Positions 1-11,186 of a stretch of 64,000 nt of DNA are shown here, piece by piece. The notes under the pieces were generated by a model that saw only the letters and a list, made by a program, of their open reading frames with translations, was not told the DNA's origin and searched no databases. The DNA comes from Nyssa sinensis (Eukaryota; Streptophyta; Magnoliopsida; Cornales; Nyssaceae), in contig CM018052.1 in the NCBI GenBank assembly GCA_008638375.1, positions 421,001 to 485,000 of the forward strand. Reading direction: 5' to 3'. How positions within the stretch are numbered: the stretch's first letter is position 1; each line of letters starts with the position of its first letter. The translations under genes were made by a program, and so were the position numbers.

Positions 1-228
1 AATATTTCTTCACACAGAAGGAATTAAACATGAGACAGCGAAGATGGCTCAAATTAATTAAGGATTATGATGTGACTATTCAGTACCATCCGGGAAGGCA
101 AATGTGGTGGCCGACGCCTTGAGTCGACGATCTGGAAGCCTTGCCTACATGATTACCTCTCAGGAGGAGTTAATTCGAGATCTGGATGAAATGGGTATCG
201 AGGTAGTTCCACCAGATAGTGCGGCTTG
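1..228 (+). pseudogene. gypsy-1 pol fragment, RNase H C-terminus and linker
   Basis: This is the left part of a Ty3/gypsy pol gene that enters from outside the window. The frame opening at base 3 reads the RNase H end, with the typical RQRRW and YHPGR motifs. A one-base loss near 104 shifts the frame, and the reading resumes as [10 protein letters not shown], the end of the RNase H domain with its last catalytic Asp. The linker then runs to base 228, where a solo LTR interrupts it, and continues in frame at 9685. The domain is dead because of the frameshift. It is Ty3/gypsy by domain order and motifs; chromovirus assignment comes from the C-terminus at 11000-11137. Confidence 0.9.
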
Positions 229-661
229 TGTCACGACCCGAAACCCACCCTCTACGGATCACCGGATCGCGATCGCCGCCCCGAGACCCGAGGGCCTCGA
301 GACAAGGCTCGCATATACAACGGTATCGAATAGATGTGCAACATATGTTTTGCGGAAGCGTGAAAAACTTTTTCTTTTCTTTTCTCATTTTTAAATTATG
401 CACATCCGTTCGGTACTGCTGCTCCATACATAGCATACATGGTTACACATTCAGAGTATAACTAAAAACTTAAAAACTTATAACATTAGATACAATACAC
501 GTTCGATTGCCCAGAGGGCTTATTACATGTCCTTACAATGTCTACTAATACAAAAGTACTATTAGAGTTCATAGATTATCAAAAGAAACTATTTAACTAT
601 ATCTTCCCAAAATCAGCAGATTCGTCATCGTCGTCCTTAAGTCAAGACTGCTGCTAATTAC

Positions 662-1519
662 CTGAAAGGGGGGTCCGAACAAAGTCCGGGTAAGCTAATC
701 TAAGCTTGTGAGCAATTCCAGTATTCGTCATGGGGTTTTTCAATTAGTAGTGGTTTAGTACATAAGAGTTTGTAAAATAGTCACCGCCAATTGTTCGTAT
801 AATTGAATACAGAATATATGCATTCCTCGAAACATGTAGCTTTGAAATATTTAAAGCATTCAAGCTAAACTTATACATATGAATTTTAAAACATATAACA
901 TGTCATGTATTTCTTAAATAGAGTAGATGAAACTCAAACATATGCATATTGAAAATGAGAGTAAAAAGTTGCTTCCATTTTCAAATCATTTGTCATCTTA
1001 TCACTTCCGTTAGTGGAATCCGTTTTGAACCGGACACCCTTTTTACTTATAAATGGAGATATCTCATCTGCCTGGGGGATTAGATCCTGCTACCGGCATT
1101 TTACAGGGCAATTGAGTTCCGTAAAACCCAAAATCCTGCCTATTTTACAGGGCAACTGAAAACTCAGAATCCTATCTAAGTGCTTATGCACCATTCATCT
1201 TATAAAACATTTATCATGTGACTTGTTTCATAGATACTTTTCATAAATTCGTAATAAACATTCGTATACTTGAAATAAGCAAATTCAGAATATTTAACAA
1301 TAATTGCATTTTAACTAGACATGCTGAAAAGTATTTGAAGGAAAAACTATTGCAGAAACCAATCACTAAGCATGTCACAATGGGGTTATAAAATGGAACA
1401 ATTAAAAACTGAAACATGTAAATACTGAATTTGAAATTTCCAATGCTTCATATCTTTAAACTTAAAACCTTGTCAAATTCATGGAGTTAAATCTCCAATA
1501 CAAACAGAGGGTTACTCAC
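662..1519 (-). other. Probable leader intron of the minus-strand LTR
   Basis: On the minus strand a GTGAGT donor (GT at 1519-1518) and a pyrimidine-rich CTTTCAG acceptor (AG at 663-662) bound about 858 bp. A short inverted repeat AAGCT/AGCTT (692-707) lies just before the acceptor, at the place where the other LTRs carry a hairpin. Splicing is inferred from signals shared among the LTRs, not shown. Confidence 0.5.
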
Positions 1520-1539
1520 CCTGTACTTCTAGTCCTGCT

Positions 1540-1824
1540 CTATTTGGGCGCTTTTCCCTTGGCTTTCTTTAACCTTTGAAGCCATTCTTGCAACGTTTTC
1601 GTATCCTCCTGTTTCTTAAGCTTTCTAGCTGCTAATTGCTCCTTAGTGATAGTCTTGTAAATAAAGGGGCTAACACAGCACACTTCGTTCGTTTTGGAAA
1701 TCCGAATGCGATTTTGAATCAGCTGGAGATGTTTTTCCAGTTTCTCCCGGAAAACTTTCTGTTTAGGATCCTTTGCTAGTTGTGCCCTCGTCATCATAGG
1801 AGTAACTTCTCGTTCTTGGCTCAT
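1540..1824 (-). CDS. Hypothetical 94-aa lysine-rich protein inside an LTR
   Basis: An open frame of 94 codons lies in the transcription sense of the surrounding LTR and stops about 20 bases before the LTR's splice donor. The product is highly charged, with Lys/Arg/Glu/Gln-rich helical stretches (for example RAQLAKDPKQ, LKKQEDTKTL and a KKAKGKAPK tail), no signal peptide and no membrane segment. I do not recognise it. It is much longer than expected in a sequence otherwise full of stops, and the other LTRs here lack it. It could be a captured host-gene piece, a leader ORF of the element, or chance. Expression is unknown. Confidence 0.3.
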   Translation of the reverse strand: MSQEREVTPMMTRAQLAKDPKQKVFREKLEKHLQLIQNRIRISKTNEVCCVSPFIYKTITKEQLAARKLKKQEDTKTLQEWLQRLKKAKGKAPK

Positions 1825-4800
1825 TTTTTTGTTTGGTTAATTCTCTGTTTAAAAACACAATTTACCGTGTCAAGAAAAATAGATTTCTACAATCATACTC
1901 TTCTGGGAGTTCCATTAACTTTAATTTAAAGTTATTTACTTAACATGTTTACGTATCGTGTCTTTTCGTATTTCATTTCTCGTACTTGCCTCAGTTTAGT
2001 ACTTTGGCATTTCTTATATTTTTAGTCATCTAACAGGTTCTATTTATCAAATTTTATGTCTTTTTATTTTAGACATCTCTTTTGATCGAATAGACTCTAC
2101 CATTGAGTCCGGAGTGTCCAAGAAAGTCGGTTTACGCTTTCCTAATATTTAATTCAGACTTTTATATGTAAAAGGGCAAAATGGTCATTTTATCGTTTTA
2201 TGTGTCATATTTTTCTGTACTTCGTTTCGTAATTTGGACTCCATTTTTGAGTCCGGAATGTCAAAGAAAGTTAATTTAGACCTTCTCTGATTTCATTTTG
2301 GCTTTAGGGGTACCGGGGGTATTTTGGTCATTTTACCCTTTTTGTGTCTTTATTTTTTGGGACCTCATCTCGTGTCGTGGACCTCACCATTGGACTCAGA
2401 AGGTTCGAGATAGTAAGAATACACTAATAACTTGTAAATTTTGGGTCAGGGGTATTGTGGTCATTTACCCCTTACGTGTTTTTATTTTTCGGGCTCCGTC
2501 TCATAAAACAGACCCTACCATTAGTCTCAGAATGTCCAAAATAGTAAAAATACACTATTCATAAGCTTAATTTGGACTTCATTTGCCCTATTTATGAGCC
2601 AAGGGTAAAATAGTAATTTAACCTTATTTATTAAATAATTAAATTAAAAATTTAATTATTTAATTATTTTTCAGGGGCCTTAATGCATAAATTTTCCCTC
2701 AGTTGGGCCACAGTAGCATTTCTAAAAACTTCTGGGGTCAATCCGTAAATAGGTAAAGTGTTGGTTTATTTTATTTTTAATTAATTAAATAAACCAAAGG
2801 GTTCGGTCCAATTTTAAATGAACCAGTCCGGTTCAGTCGCAAACCAACCGGTTTAGCCGGTTTGCCACGTAATGCTGACGTCATGATGACGTCAGCCCTA
2901 AGGGTTAAATTTTTAAAAGTTTAAACCTCTAAACGTCACCGTTTAATTGAACCCATACCCGGATTTGACCCGGATACGTAGCCGACCCGACCCGAACAGT
3001 GTCATCTTCCCCACTCGACCACGACTGAAACCCTAATTCCCGAATTCCTTTTTCTCCTATTTCGTGCAGTTTGGATCCATGGATCCTCACTGTTTTTGTC
3101 CCAAAATGTTCCTAAGGGATAAATGATTTGATTGGCATTCGTTTTGGAGTTTAAAACTCCTTCATATGTTCGGTTTTGAAATGGATAATCCGAACTGTAA
3201 AACCTATGGTTCATGCTTATTTCTTAACCATTTTTGATGAGGTTTGGCTTGTTGTGATCCCCTCTTCATGAGGATCTATACCTTGTTCTTAAATATCGAG
3301 TTAACACAAAGTTTAAAGGGTTGAGTCTTACACCCGTAACCTGCAACTGATTATTTGAGGGTCGATTTTCGAGCTTCAAGGTCGCGGTTGATGGTTTTTA
3401 GCATGCTTGTAGGGTCTACTAGAGGTCCCTATACTCCAAACAAAGTTTGATTTCCCTCGGATCAGACCTGCTTCATGCAAGGTCATCAATGGCGACTGCT
3501 TATGGGTTTCATGTTTTCTCACTGTTTCAAGCCCAAATCTTACGTTTAAACAGGTTTTAAATAAGTTTTAAACATCATATGTACATAAACAACTTAAAAC
3601 TAACCTACTTTCATGCTTGAAATGTAACACCCCGATCCTGTATAATTAATAATTAAATATTAATTATTAATTAGTACCGGCTCAGAGAATAATCAAGGGA
3701 ATTAACCCTAATCTCCCGACGGTCAAGATAGACCGATAAAAACAATTAAAACATGTTCGGGAATAGGGTATAATACCCGAACCTAATTACCAATTAATTA
3801 GGTGAAATAATGTCAATTTAACATTAACGAAACCCGAATTAGTTAACTACGAAAATCTGAGATAAATAATAAATGACACGGAACCTCTGACACTGAAGAA
3901 GACTGAAATAGGAACTGACCGGAAGAAACCGCATCGAAAAAGGAGTTACGGAATGAAAGTTATGAGGCAAACACCAAACACTGAATTAATGCGCAGCCAA
4001 ATAGGGCCTTAGCCCAAAATGGTGAAAAATGGCCAAATTGGTGGTCAAGGGGAATTGAACCCTTGACCTATGGAAAGAATGAATTCCATCCAAAAATTAA
4101 ACAAAGTGGCCACCAGCACCTTTGTGCTCATATACACAACTTAATTGTATATATCTCTGTATTGCCCCAACTTGCCACCCAAATGGACCAATAGCAATCC
4201 ATGCAAACCCCATATGATTAGTTTCCATCCCCTCATGTCAACCCCAATCAGTCACCCGAACCTGCACACATAGATATATACATAGATGTATATATGTATA
4301 TATATATAGATATATGCTCCTTGAAAAGGGAGAGGGTTTTGCATGTGGACATGAGTTCTCACATAGATGCAAATTAGGCATGCTGAGAATGGCTGTTGTG
4401 TGTGTGCTCGGGTAGGGGAGTTAAGAGAGAGAAACATGTGAGGCTTGCATGTATATACAAGCTTGTGTGTGTGCATGTACATGTGAAGTTATGTGGTCCA
4501 TGGAGATGCACCAAAAGGGAACTGAGACATGGTTGAAGCTCTAAAGTGCCCAAGGACTGAACCATGAAGCATGGGAACATGGACAGTGGTCGGTTATAAG
4601 GTATATTTTCAAAATTGCTTCAATTCTTGATCTGAAGTTTTGGGTACTGTTTTGTGCATTGTAGAACTAGAATTGCATGCATGCTAACTAGTTGATGAGA
4701 TCTGGGTTATTTAGGCTTGAAATGGACCATCAAATTGCTTGGAATTCAAGCAAAAACACAAAATCTGCCATTAATGGACCTGCACTGAATAGGGTCTGGT

Positions 4801-5739
4801 CAACCTCCACCGAACTTGATTTGAGTTACCCAGACCTGAACTAGACCCCATTAGGTGTTTAAAAATCACCATCCGCGACTGAAACTCGCATGGGTAGACC
4901 CTCAAAACCGAACCTATAAGTCTCGGCCATGGAACCCAAAATCTGGAATAGGCTCTTAAACTGAAATTTCTAAATGGGATGTTGATCCCCATGGACACAC
5001 GGTCACAACGAGCCAAGCCACGTGAGATTTGGTGGAGAAATGAGGCCCCACGACCGAACTGAAACTCTGTGCGATAATCGGCTATACAGAGCTTAATCCG
5101 TGGATTCGAAGCATGAAAATGATGCTATGTTGTTGGAATCACTCCTAGAAATGTTTTGGAATCAAAACCAGTTGAAAATTGTACCCAGAAATTCACGAAA
5201 TTGAGAAGTTATGAAATCGGGAATTAGGGCAACAGTACACTGGTTGGTGAAGAAGACGACGAGTCGACCGACACGTCCAAACCCACCGAACTGACTCACA
5301 CACGTGTCGACGTATGAACTGGCCACCGCTTAATTGAAACTACACCGTTTTGGGTGTCAACTGATTTGTTTTAAAAATCTGATTCTACCTGTTTGGTTGC
5401 GGAGATAACAAATAAAAATCAGGTTTTGAGGATAACCTGAATACGGATAAGGGCAATTGAGGTTAGTTGGAATATTTAATTCCGGTTTTCTGAGGGGTTA
5501 GTGAACTGGTTGGTTCACAGTGTAATTGGACCGGTTCAGCTCTTGAACCTAAAACCCAAGGGGTTTGAACCCCTAATTTGTGTAATTTTGTTTTAACCCC
5601 CAAATGATTTCTGAGAATTACGGATTTGCCCCAACAGTTCTGAATATTGCACAGTGGCCCAGATTTTGGAAAATTTCTTCATTTAAGCCCCTGGTAATTA
5701 ATTAAATAATAAAATAATTATTTTATTATTTTATTAAAT

Positions 5740-6890
5740 AGGTAAAATTACAATTTTACCCTTGGACATTAAATATGTCAAACGGAGTCCAAATAAATTA
5801 AATAAATAGTGTATTTTCACTATTTCAAGCATTCTGGACTCAATGGTACAGTCCGATTTTGGAAATACAGTCCCGAAAAATACAGACCCGTAAGTGATAA
5901 ATGACCGAATTGCTCCTGATGGTACCCAGACCCAAATAAAAATATCAGATAGCCTATTTTGACTATCTCGGGCATTCTGAACTCAACGGTGAGGTCCGTT
6001 TAATGAACCGAGGTCCCGAAAAATACAGACACGTAGGTGTAAATGACCGAGTTGCCCTTAATGATACCCAGGGCCGATTAAACATAATAGACAGTCCAAT
6101 TTCACTATGTTGGACGCTCTAGACCCAATGGTGAGGTCCATTTTACGAACTGACGTGCCGAAAAATACGACACATGAAATTACCAAATTACCCCTGATAC
6201 CGTACGAGACCTAAACAAAGTCCGATTGGGACGAAACTGATACCGGTAGGAGCCCAGACACTGGTGAGACTGTATACTTGATTGGATGACGAATCGGGGT
6301 CAGAATTACACAAAACGTAAAATGACCAAAATACCCCTGAGCACTATAAGTGCAAAGTAGAGGTCGAATAAAGGTCAAACTGATCTGATAAATTATCATA
6401 GGGATAATTATGAACACTGAAGGGCTAAATAAGACTCCGAGACAGTCAACGCGTAAAACGAGAAATGATCGATGTGTCCCGACGATCTAAAGCAGATACC
6501 AAATGAAGTCCAAGGGACTTACAAATTTATACATGAGATATATGGGACGTTCTGAGGACCATGATAGGGTCCGGGGCAAAAATGACAAAATTACCATTTT
6601 GCCCCTAAGACTAAATAAGTACCCAACTGATACCGATTAAAGTCTAAAAGACTTAAAACTTCATATATACGATATATGAGATATTCTGAGGACTAGAACA
6701 GGGTCCGGGATAAGAATGGAAAAATTACCATTTTGCCCCTATGGTTAAAATAAGAACCTAACTGATACCGATTGGAGTCCAAAGGACGTAGAACTTTGTA
6801 CTTAAGATATAAAGACTATTCCGTAGACCACGATAGGGTCCGGGACAAGAATGGTAAAATTACCATTTTGCCCCTAAGGTTGAATGAGTG
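5740..6890 (+). repeat. Degenerate tandem modules in LTR A1
   Basis: About eight diverged units of roughly 100-180 bp follow each other. Each combines a 'tctggactcaatggt-gaggtcc' type block with an 'aaatgacc-aaattgcccct' type block. The last units (6560-6880) are the most alike and share 'attaccattttgcccct'. The same array lies at about 29080-30090 in A2, and shorter versions occur in every other long LTR of the window. Confidence 0.75.
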
Positions 6891-7173
6891 CCTGACTGAT
6901 AACAATTGAAGTCTAAATGACTTAGGATATAATCCTAATAACTGCTAAGCCTAATTAAAGAATGAAATAGCCTCGGGTGAGACCCAATGGAAGGGCGATA
7001 GGCTACTAAGCTGTCTTAGGTAATCCGATAGATACCTAAGATGACGAATGAGACCTGAATGGATGAGTTCTGATCTGTTTGTGATTGATGATTATTATTC
7101 AGGATATACATGGAAATGCCTGACGTACCTGGAGGTTATCGGATTATTTATGCAAGGAATAAGCGTAAAGTTT

Positions 7174-8600
7174 GTGAGTAACTTCTGACACTGTTTTGAT
7201 ACTGTCCCTTGATTTACTGATCTGTTTTGAATGCAATTATTTAAATGCATGCTTTCCGTACTATATCACTTATGACATGGTTTTAGTCTTTTTAAATAAT
7301 TGACTATATTCCTGATCCCTGTGCTAGCATCCCGTACTGTTTTGCCCATTTTGAACTGTTGAGATAAAATGGATATATTAAACCATTATTTCTGAAACGA
7401 TTAAATAAACCATGTGATATAGGCAAAGAACAACATTTTGTTGTATCGTACCGCTTTGTATAGTATACTGTCTGAATGCTATATTGTTTAAATGTATGTA
7501 CTTAATGTATGCCCTTTGTACCACATTCCACGTGATGTGCTTGTGTCCTTCGAATTAGGAATTCCGTTCAGTTCGGTTATGTACTGTCCGTTAATGATAT
7601 GTCTGCCTCGATTGATATGTTCCGTCCGGTTCTGACATGTTCCGTCCGTAATGATGTTAAGTCTGTCTTGATTGATATATGGTCTAGTTCCGTTATGATC
7701 TATCCGTTAATGATATGTCTTTGTTTTGACTGATGTATTGTTCCGTTCGATTCTATTATGTTCCGTCTGTTGATGATCTGTCTGTCTTGATTGATATATG
7801 GTCCAGTTCCGTTATGATCTATCCGTTAATGATATGTCTTTGTTTTGAATGATGTATTGTTCCGTTCGATTCTGTTATGTTCTGTCTGTTGATGATCTGT
7901 CTGTTGATGATCTGTCTGTCTTGATTGATATATGGTCCAGTTCCGTTGTGTACAGTCCATTGATGATACGTCTGTCTTGATTGAAACATTGTTCAGTCCA
8001 GTTATGATTAGTTCCGACAGTGATGTGTCCCTGATTTGATTGTTATATTGTTTCTACCCAGTTCCATTATGTTGTGTCCTATTCATGATTGCCTGTGTCT
8101 TGATTAGTGTATTGTTTCCGTTTAGTTCCGTTATAATTTTATCCGTTCGCGATATGCCTTTGCTTGACTAATGTATTGTTACCGTTCGATTCTGTTATAT
8201 TCTGTCCGTTAATGTTATGTCTGCCTCGATTGATATGTTCCGTCCGGTTCTGACATGTTCCGTCCGTTGATGATCTGTCTGTCTTGATTGATATATGGTC
8301 CAGTTCTGTTATGATTCGTTCCGTTAATGAAGAGTCTGTGTCTTGACCGATATATTAGCAATAGTTATTGTTCTGACCGATTGGTTATGTCATGTTCCGA
8401 TCCGTTTGTATTGTCTGTTCGATTCTGTTTTATTGTACTAGACTGCTTATGAAATGGATTTATAAAAATAGTTATTTTTGTAATGACTAAATTATCCATG
8501 TGCCTTGGGAGCACAAAACTGGTTTTGAAACCCATGATAGGGAATCTGTGTTACTCACTGGGCTTATTTAAGCTCACCCCATTATTCTGACATTTTTCAG
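7174..8600 (+). other. Probable leader intron of LTR A1
   Basis: A GTGAGT donor at 7174 and a TTTTTCAG acceptor (AG 8599-8600) bound about 1.43 kb. Directly upstream of the acceptor lies the hairpin TGGGCTT-ATT-TAAGCTCA (8559-8576). A 23-codon open frame starts at 7110 and runs to a stop at 7179-7181, just past the donor. The tandem array 7540-8440 lies inside the intron. This is inferred from conserved signals across LTRs. Confidence 0.5.
7540..8440 (+). repeat. Tandem repeat array with 'ccgtt...gatctgtctg' units
   Basis: Imperfect units of about 60-120 bp repeat phrases such as 'ttgattgatatatggtcc', 'agttccgttatgat' and 'ccgttaatgatatgtct'. A1 has more units than A2 (30765-31500), which explains part of the length difference between the two LTRs. 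The array has no coding potential. Confidence 0.85.
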
Positions 8601-9249
8601 GAATTACCTCCATTGGATTAAAAGGTACTATGACATGACGTGAATAGGCCAAGTGGCATCGCAAGTAAGGATCTGACGGCATTGATCTGTAGAGACTGGA
8701 TTCTTGTGGACTGATTCTGTTATTCAGGTGAGTGATATGATACGGCTAACCTGATTTACATGTACTGGATAGATAATTATGGCTCATGGAAATAAACGGT
8801 ACTCTAAAGATATTAGATCTGCTCTGTACTATATGCCTGATTTTAGATATGCTCTGAACTTAGAACTGTTAACTGTTTTGGATTTAGACTTGCTCTGTGG
8901 TACATACCTTTATGGTGGATAAGTGAGTTGCATTCCCGTGATACAAAGAAAAAGTTTTAAATTCCGCTGCATCTGACCCTACGGTTGGAGTGCAATTCGT
9001 CGGAAAGTTTAGAATTTGCCTTTGGTTGGTCGCGTCGTGACCGACTGGCAGTCACGTCCTCGACATCCGCGTAGGGTGGGGTTCGGGATGTGACATGAAA
9101 TTTAGAGAGAGAAAAATGTAAAGATTTGGAACTTTACCTGTTACTCTTGCTTTCTCCTTTGTTCTACCTCAAATTCTCTCTCTATTCTCCTTACTTCTTC
9201 TTCCTTTGGTTTCTTTTGCAAGAAGAAAGCATGGTTTGCATGCTTGGCC

Positions 9250-9625
9250 ATTTAAAGAGAAGGTGACCGACCCTTCTCTCTCTCTCTCTCTTTCTCTGAT
9301 TTCTAGCCCTACACTAGACTTCCCATCTCATAAATTCTACTTTTTCTTTTTCAACTTTGCATTTAATTTTCCATAGATATTTATACATATAATATATACA
9401 TATATATACATACACACATATATACAAGACACACACACACCAGCCGACACACACACACACATTCACACTTGCTCACCTTTTACTTTTTAACCTTTTCATA
9501 TTTCATTCATTTAATATATATATATATATACATATATATACATTTAACTACTACATATAAATATCCATTTTCCTATAATTAATTAATTAATTTAATAATT
9601 AATTAATTATATATATATATAATTT
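9250..9625 (-). promoter_or_regulatory. Microsatellite-rich U3 end of the minus-strand LTR
   Basis: Runs of (CT)n, (AT)n, (CA)n and palindromic 'ttaattaatt' lie within about 0.4 kb of the 5' end of this LTR (the end at 9679, minus sense). The same arrangement recurs near the start of the other family-B LTRs (20950-21200, 32580-32990, 55990-56190) and of the E2/E3 LTRs. TATA-like runs here are the likely core promoter. This is by position only. Confidence 0.45.
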
Positions 9626-9684
9626 CTTTTCCTCGTAATACGTGCCATGTGACCCGGTATCCCGGGTCAGGATATTACAGCTTG

Positions 9685-11137
9685 TCTAGCCAATTTGACT
9701 GTTGGATCTACATTGGTGGAGCGAATTAAAGCGGGACAGACTCAAGATGAGGAGTTGATTAGAATCTGTGATGAAGTGAAGGCAACGGGGAAAGTTGATT
9801 TTGGAATTCAGGATGAAATTCTATGGTATCGAGGTAGGTTGTGAGTGCCTAAGATACTTGAGTTAAGAAAGGAGATTCTGGAAGAAGCCCATGCCTCGAG
9901 ATTTACGGTGCACCCTGGGATTACGAAGATGTATCATGATCTCAGAGAGTTATACTGGTGGACTAGATCAAAGAAGGACGTAGCAAATTTTATTGCTCAC
10001 TGCACACGGTGCCAACAGGTGAAAGTTGAGCATCAACGTCCTAGCAGACTTCTGCAACCACTCCCTATTCCGGAATGGAAGTGGGATCATATTACTATGG
10101 ATTTTGTGTCCGGTTTTCCCAAGTCACCGAAGGGCTCTGATGCTGTCTGGGTCATAGTGGACAGATTGACCAAGTCTGCTCATTTTCTACCTGTCAGGAC
10201 CACATATAACTTAGAGAAGTTTGTCGCATTGTACATTCAGGAAATCGTACGCTTACATGGCACACCATTGTCCATTGTATCCGATCGAGATCCCCGATTT
10301 GTGTCACGATTTTGGAAAAGTCTACAGGAGGCACTCGGCACGGAACTCAAGTTCAGTACAGCATATCACCCCCAAACTGACGGGCAATCTGAAAGAGTGA
10401 TACAGATGTTGGAGTATATGCTGCGACTGTGTGCACTGGACTTCAAAGGAAACTGGGCAGAGCATCTGCCACTTGTCGAGTTTGCCTATAATAACAGTTA
10501 CCAAGCCAGCATTAAAATGGCACCATATGAGGCACTATACGGGAGGAGATGCCGATCTCCACTTTGCTGGATTGAAGCCGGTGAACAGAAGCTGCTCGGG
10601 CCAGATTTAGTCCAAGCCACCACGGAATGAATTCAGAGGATCCGGAATAGACTGCAAACGGCCCAGAGCCGGTACAAAAGCTATGCTGACAATCGGAGGA
10701 AGGATCTTGAATTCCAAGTAGGCGATCTTGTGTTTCTTAAAGTGTAGCCACTAAAGGGAGTACTCCGATTCGGCAAGAAAGGCAAGTTAAGTCCTCGTTA
10801 CATTGGTCCTTTTGAGATTTTAAAGAGAATTGGCCTGGTTGCATATAGTCTGGCATTACCACCTGAGTTGGACAAGGTACACCGTGTGTTTCACGTATCC
10901 ATGTTACGGAAGTGTATACAAGAACCGGGGCAAGTCGTCGAGTATGAGCCGCTCAAGTTGAGAGAGGACTTAACGTATGAAGAACAGCCAGTCCAGATCC
11001 TTGACTGGAAAGAAAAGACTTTGCGTAACAAGGCAATTCCGTTAGTCAAAGTCTTGTGGAGAAATCACACTAGTGAAGAAGCAACCTGGGAACTTGAAGC
11101 TGAAATGCATGAAAAATATCCCGAGTTGTTTACTTGA
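9685..11137 (+). pseudogene. gypsy-1 pol: integrase and chromodomain-like C-terminus
   Basis: This continues the frame broken at 228. It reads a linker, the integrase zinc finger (H...H...CTRCQQ, about 9890-10020), the catalytic core (TMDFVSGF near 10098, VSDRDPRF near 10278, HPQTDGQSE near 10371) and the C-terminal GDLVFLKV and LSPRYIGPFEIL blocks. It ends with a chromodomain-like tail (VPLVKV-type block, EEATWE, YPELF) and a stop at 11135-11137. In-frame stops at about 9841, 10628 and 10745 (after FLKV, where Trp is usual) inactivate it. The frame is unshifted across 9685-11137. The DDE residues are intact. Short spacing to the PPT fits the 3' end of a Tekay/Del-like chromovirus polyprotein. 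Confidence 0.92.
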
Positions 11138-11173
11138 TATTGTAGACTGAGTTTTGGGGACAAAACTCTTCTG

Positions 11174-11186
11174 AAGGGGGGGAGGA
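11174..11186 (+). other. Polypurine tract of gypsy-1
   Basis: A purine run AAGGGGGGGAGGA directly precedes the TGTAACACCCC start of the LTR. This is the usual plus-strand primer site of an LTR retrotransposon. Confidence 0.9.

Larger units (their letters stand above)
3623..9095 (+). mobile_element. Giant solo LTR (family A, copy A1, 5473 bp)
   Basis: It starts TGTAACACCCCG and ends GGGATGTGACA, flanked by a perfect 5-bp TSD TGAAA (3618-3622 and 9096-9100). It is inserted in the minus-strand LTR 229-9679. It has no PBS, PPT, gag or pol, and aligns by eye end to end with copy A2 at 27136-32171, which has its own different TSD, so each is one LTR, not a whole element. Order of parts: AT-rich promoter-like stretch with TATA-like runs (4260-4320), a diverged region, an array of 'AATGACC...CCCC' units (5740-6890), a donor at 7174, a tandem-repeat intron and the conserved 3' end. 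The LTR start resembles the gypsy-1 LTR (TGTAACACCCC), so it is probably a Ty3/gypsy chromovirus LTR of unusual length. Confidence 0.93.
229..9679 (-). mobile_element. Solo LTR (family B), minus strand, interrupted by a second solo LTR
   Basis: The plus strand starts TGTCACGACCCG and ends GGATATTACA, so the LTR reads TGTAATATCC...CGGGTCGTGACA on the minus strand. It is flanked by a perfect 5-bp TSD GCTTG (224-228 and 9680-9684) and sits inside the pol frame of gypsy-1, which closes in frame when LTR and one TSD are removed. No PBS, gag or pol accompanies it, so it is a solo LTR left by LTR-LTR recombination. Without the nested 3623-9095 copy and its TSD it is about 3.97 kb. It holds a microsatellite promoter-like end (9250-9625), a 94-codon ORF (1540-1824), a probable intron (662-1519) and several copies of the 'AATGACC...CCCC' module. 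Confidence 0.93.

Noticed and set aside
6211..6417. 68-aa minus frame repeated at 29547-29753
   Set aside because: It is the same stretch of the two family-A LTRs, antisense to the LTR. Its similarity reflects copy homology, not coding constraint.
7110..7181. 23-codon leader ORF (MEMPDVPGGYR...) in LTR A1
   Set aside because: The same place in A2 has a one-base insertion that breaks it, so there is no evidence of conservation; mentioned only with the intron.
7540..8440. Regular repeats resembling a CRISPR-like array
   Set aside because: Units are directly adjacent and degenerate without unique spacers, lie in a plant LTR intron and recur in A2.
9096..9100. Possible new element start right after A1
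   Set aside because: TGAAA is the TSD of A1 and the following text continues the interrupted minus-strand LTR.
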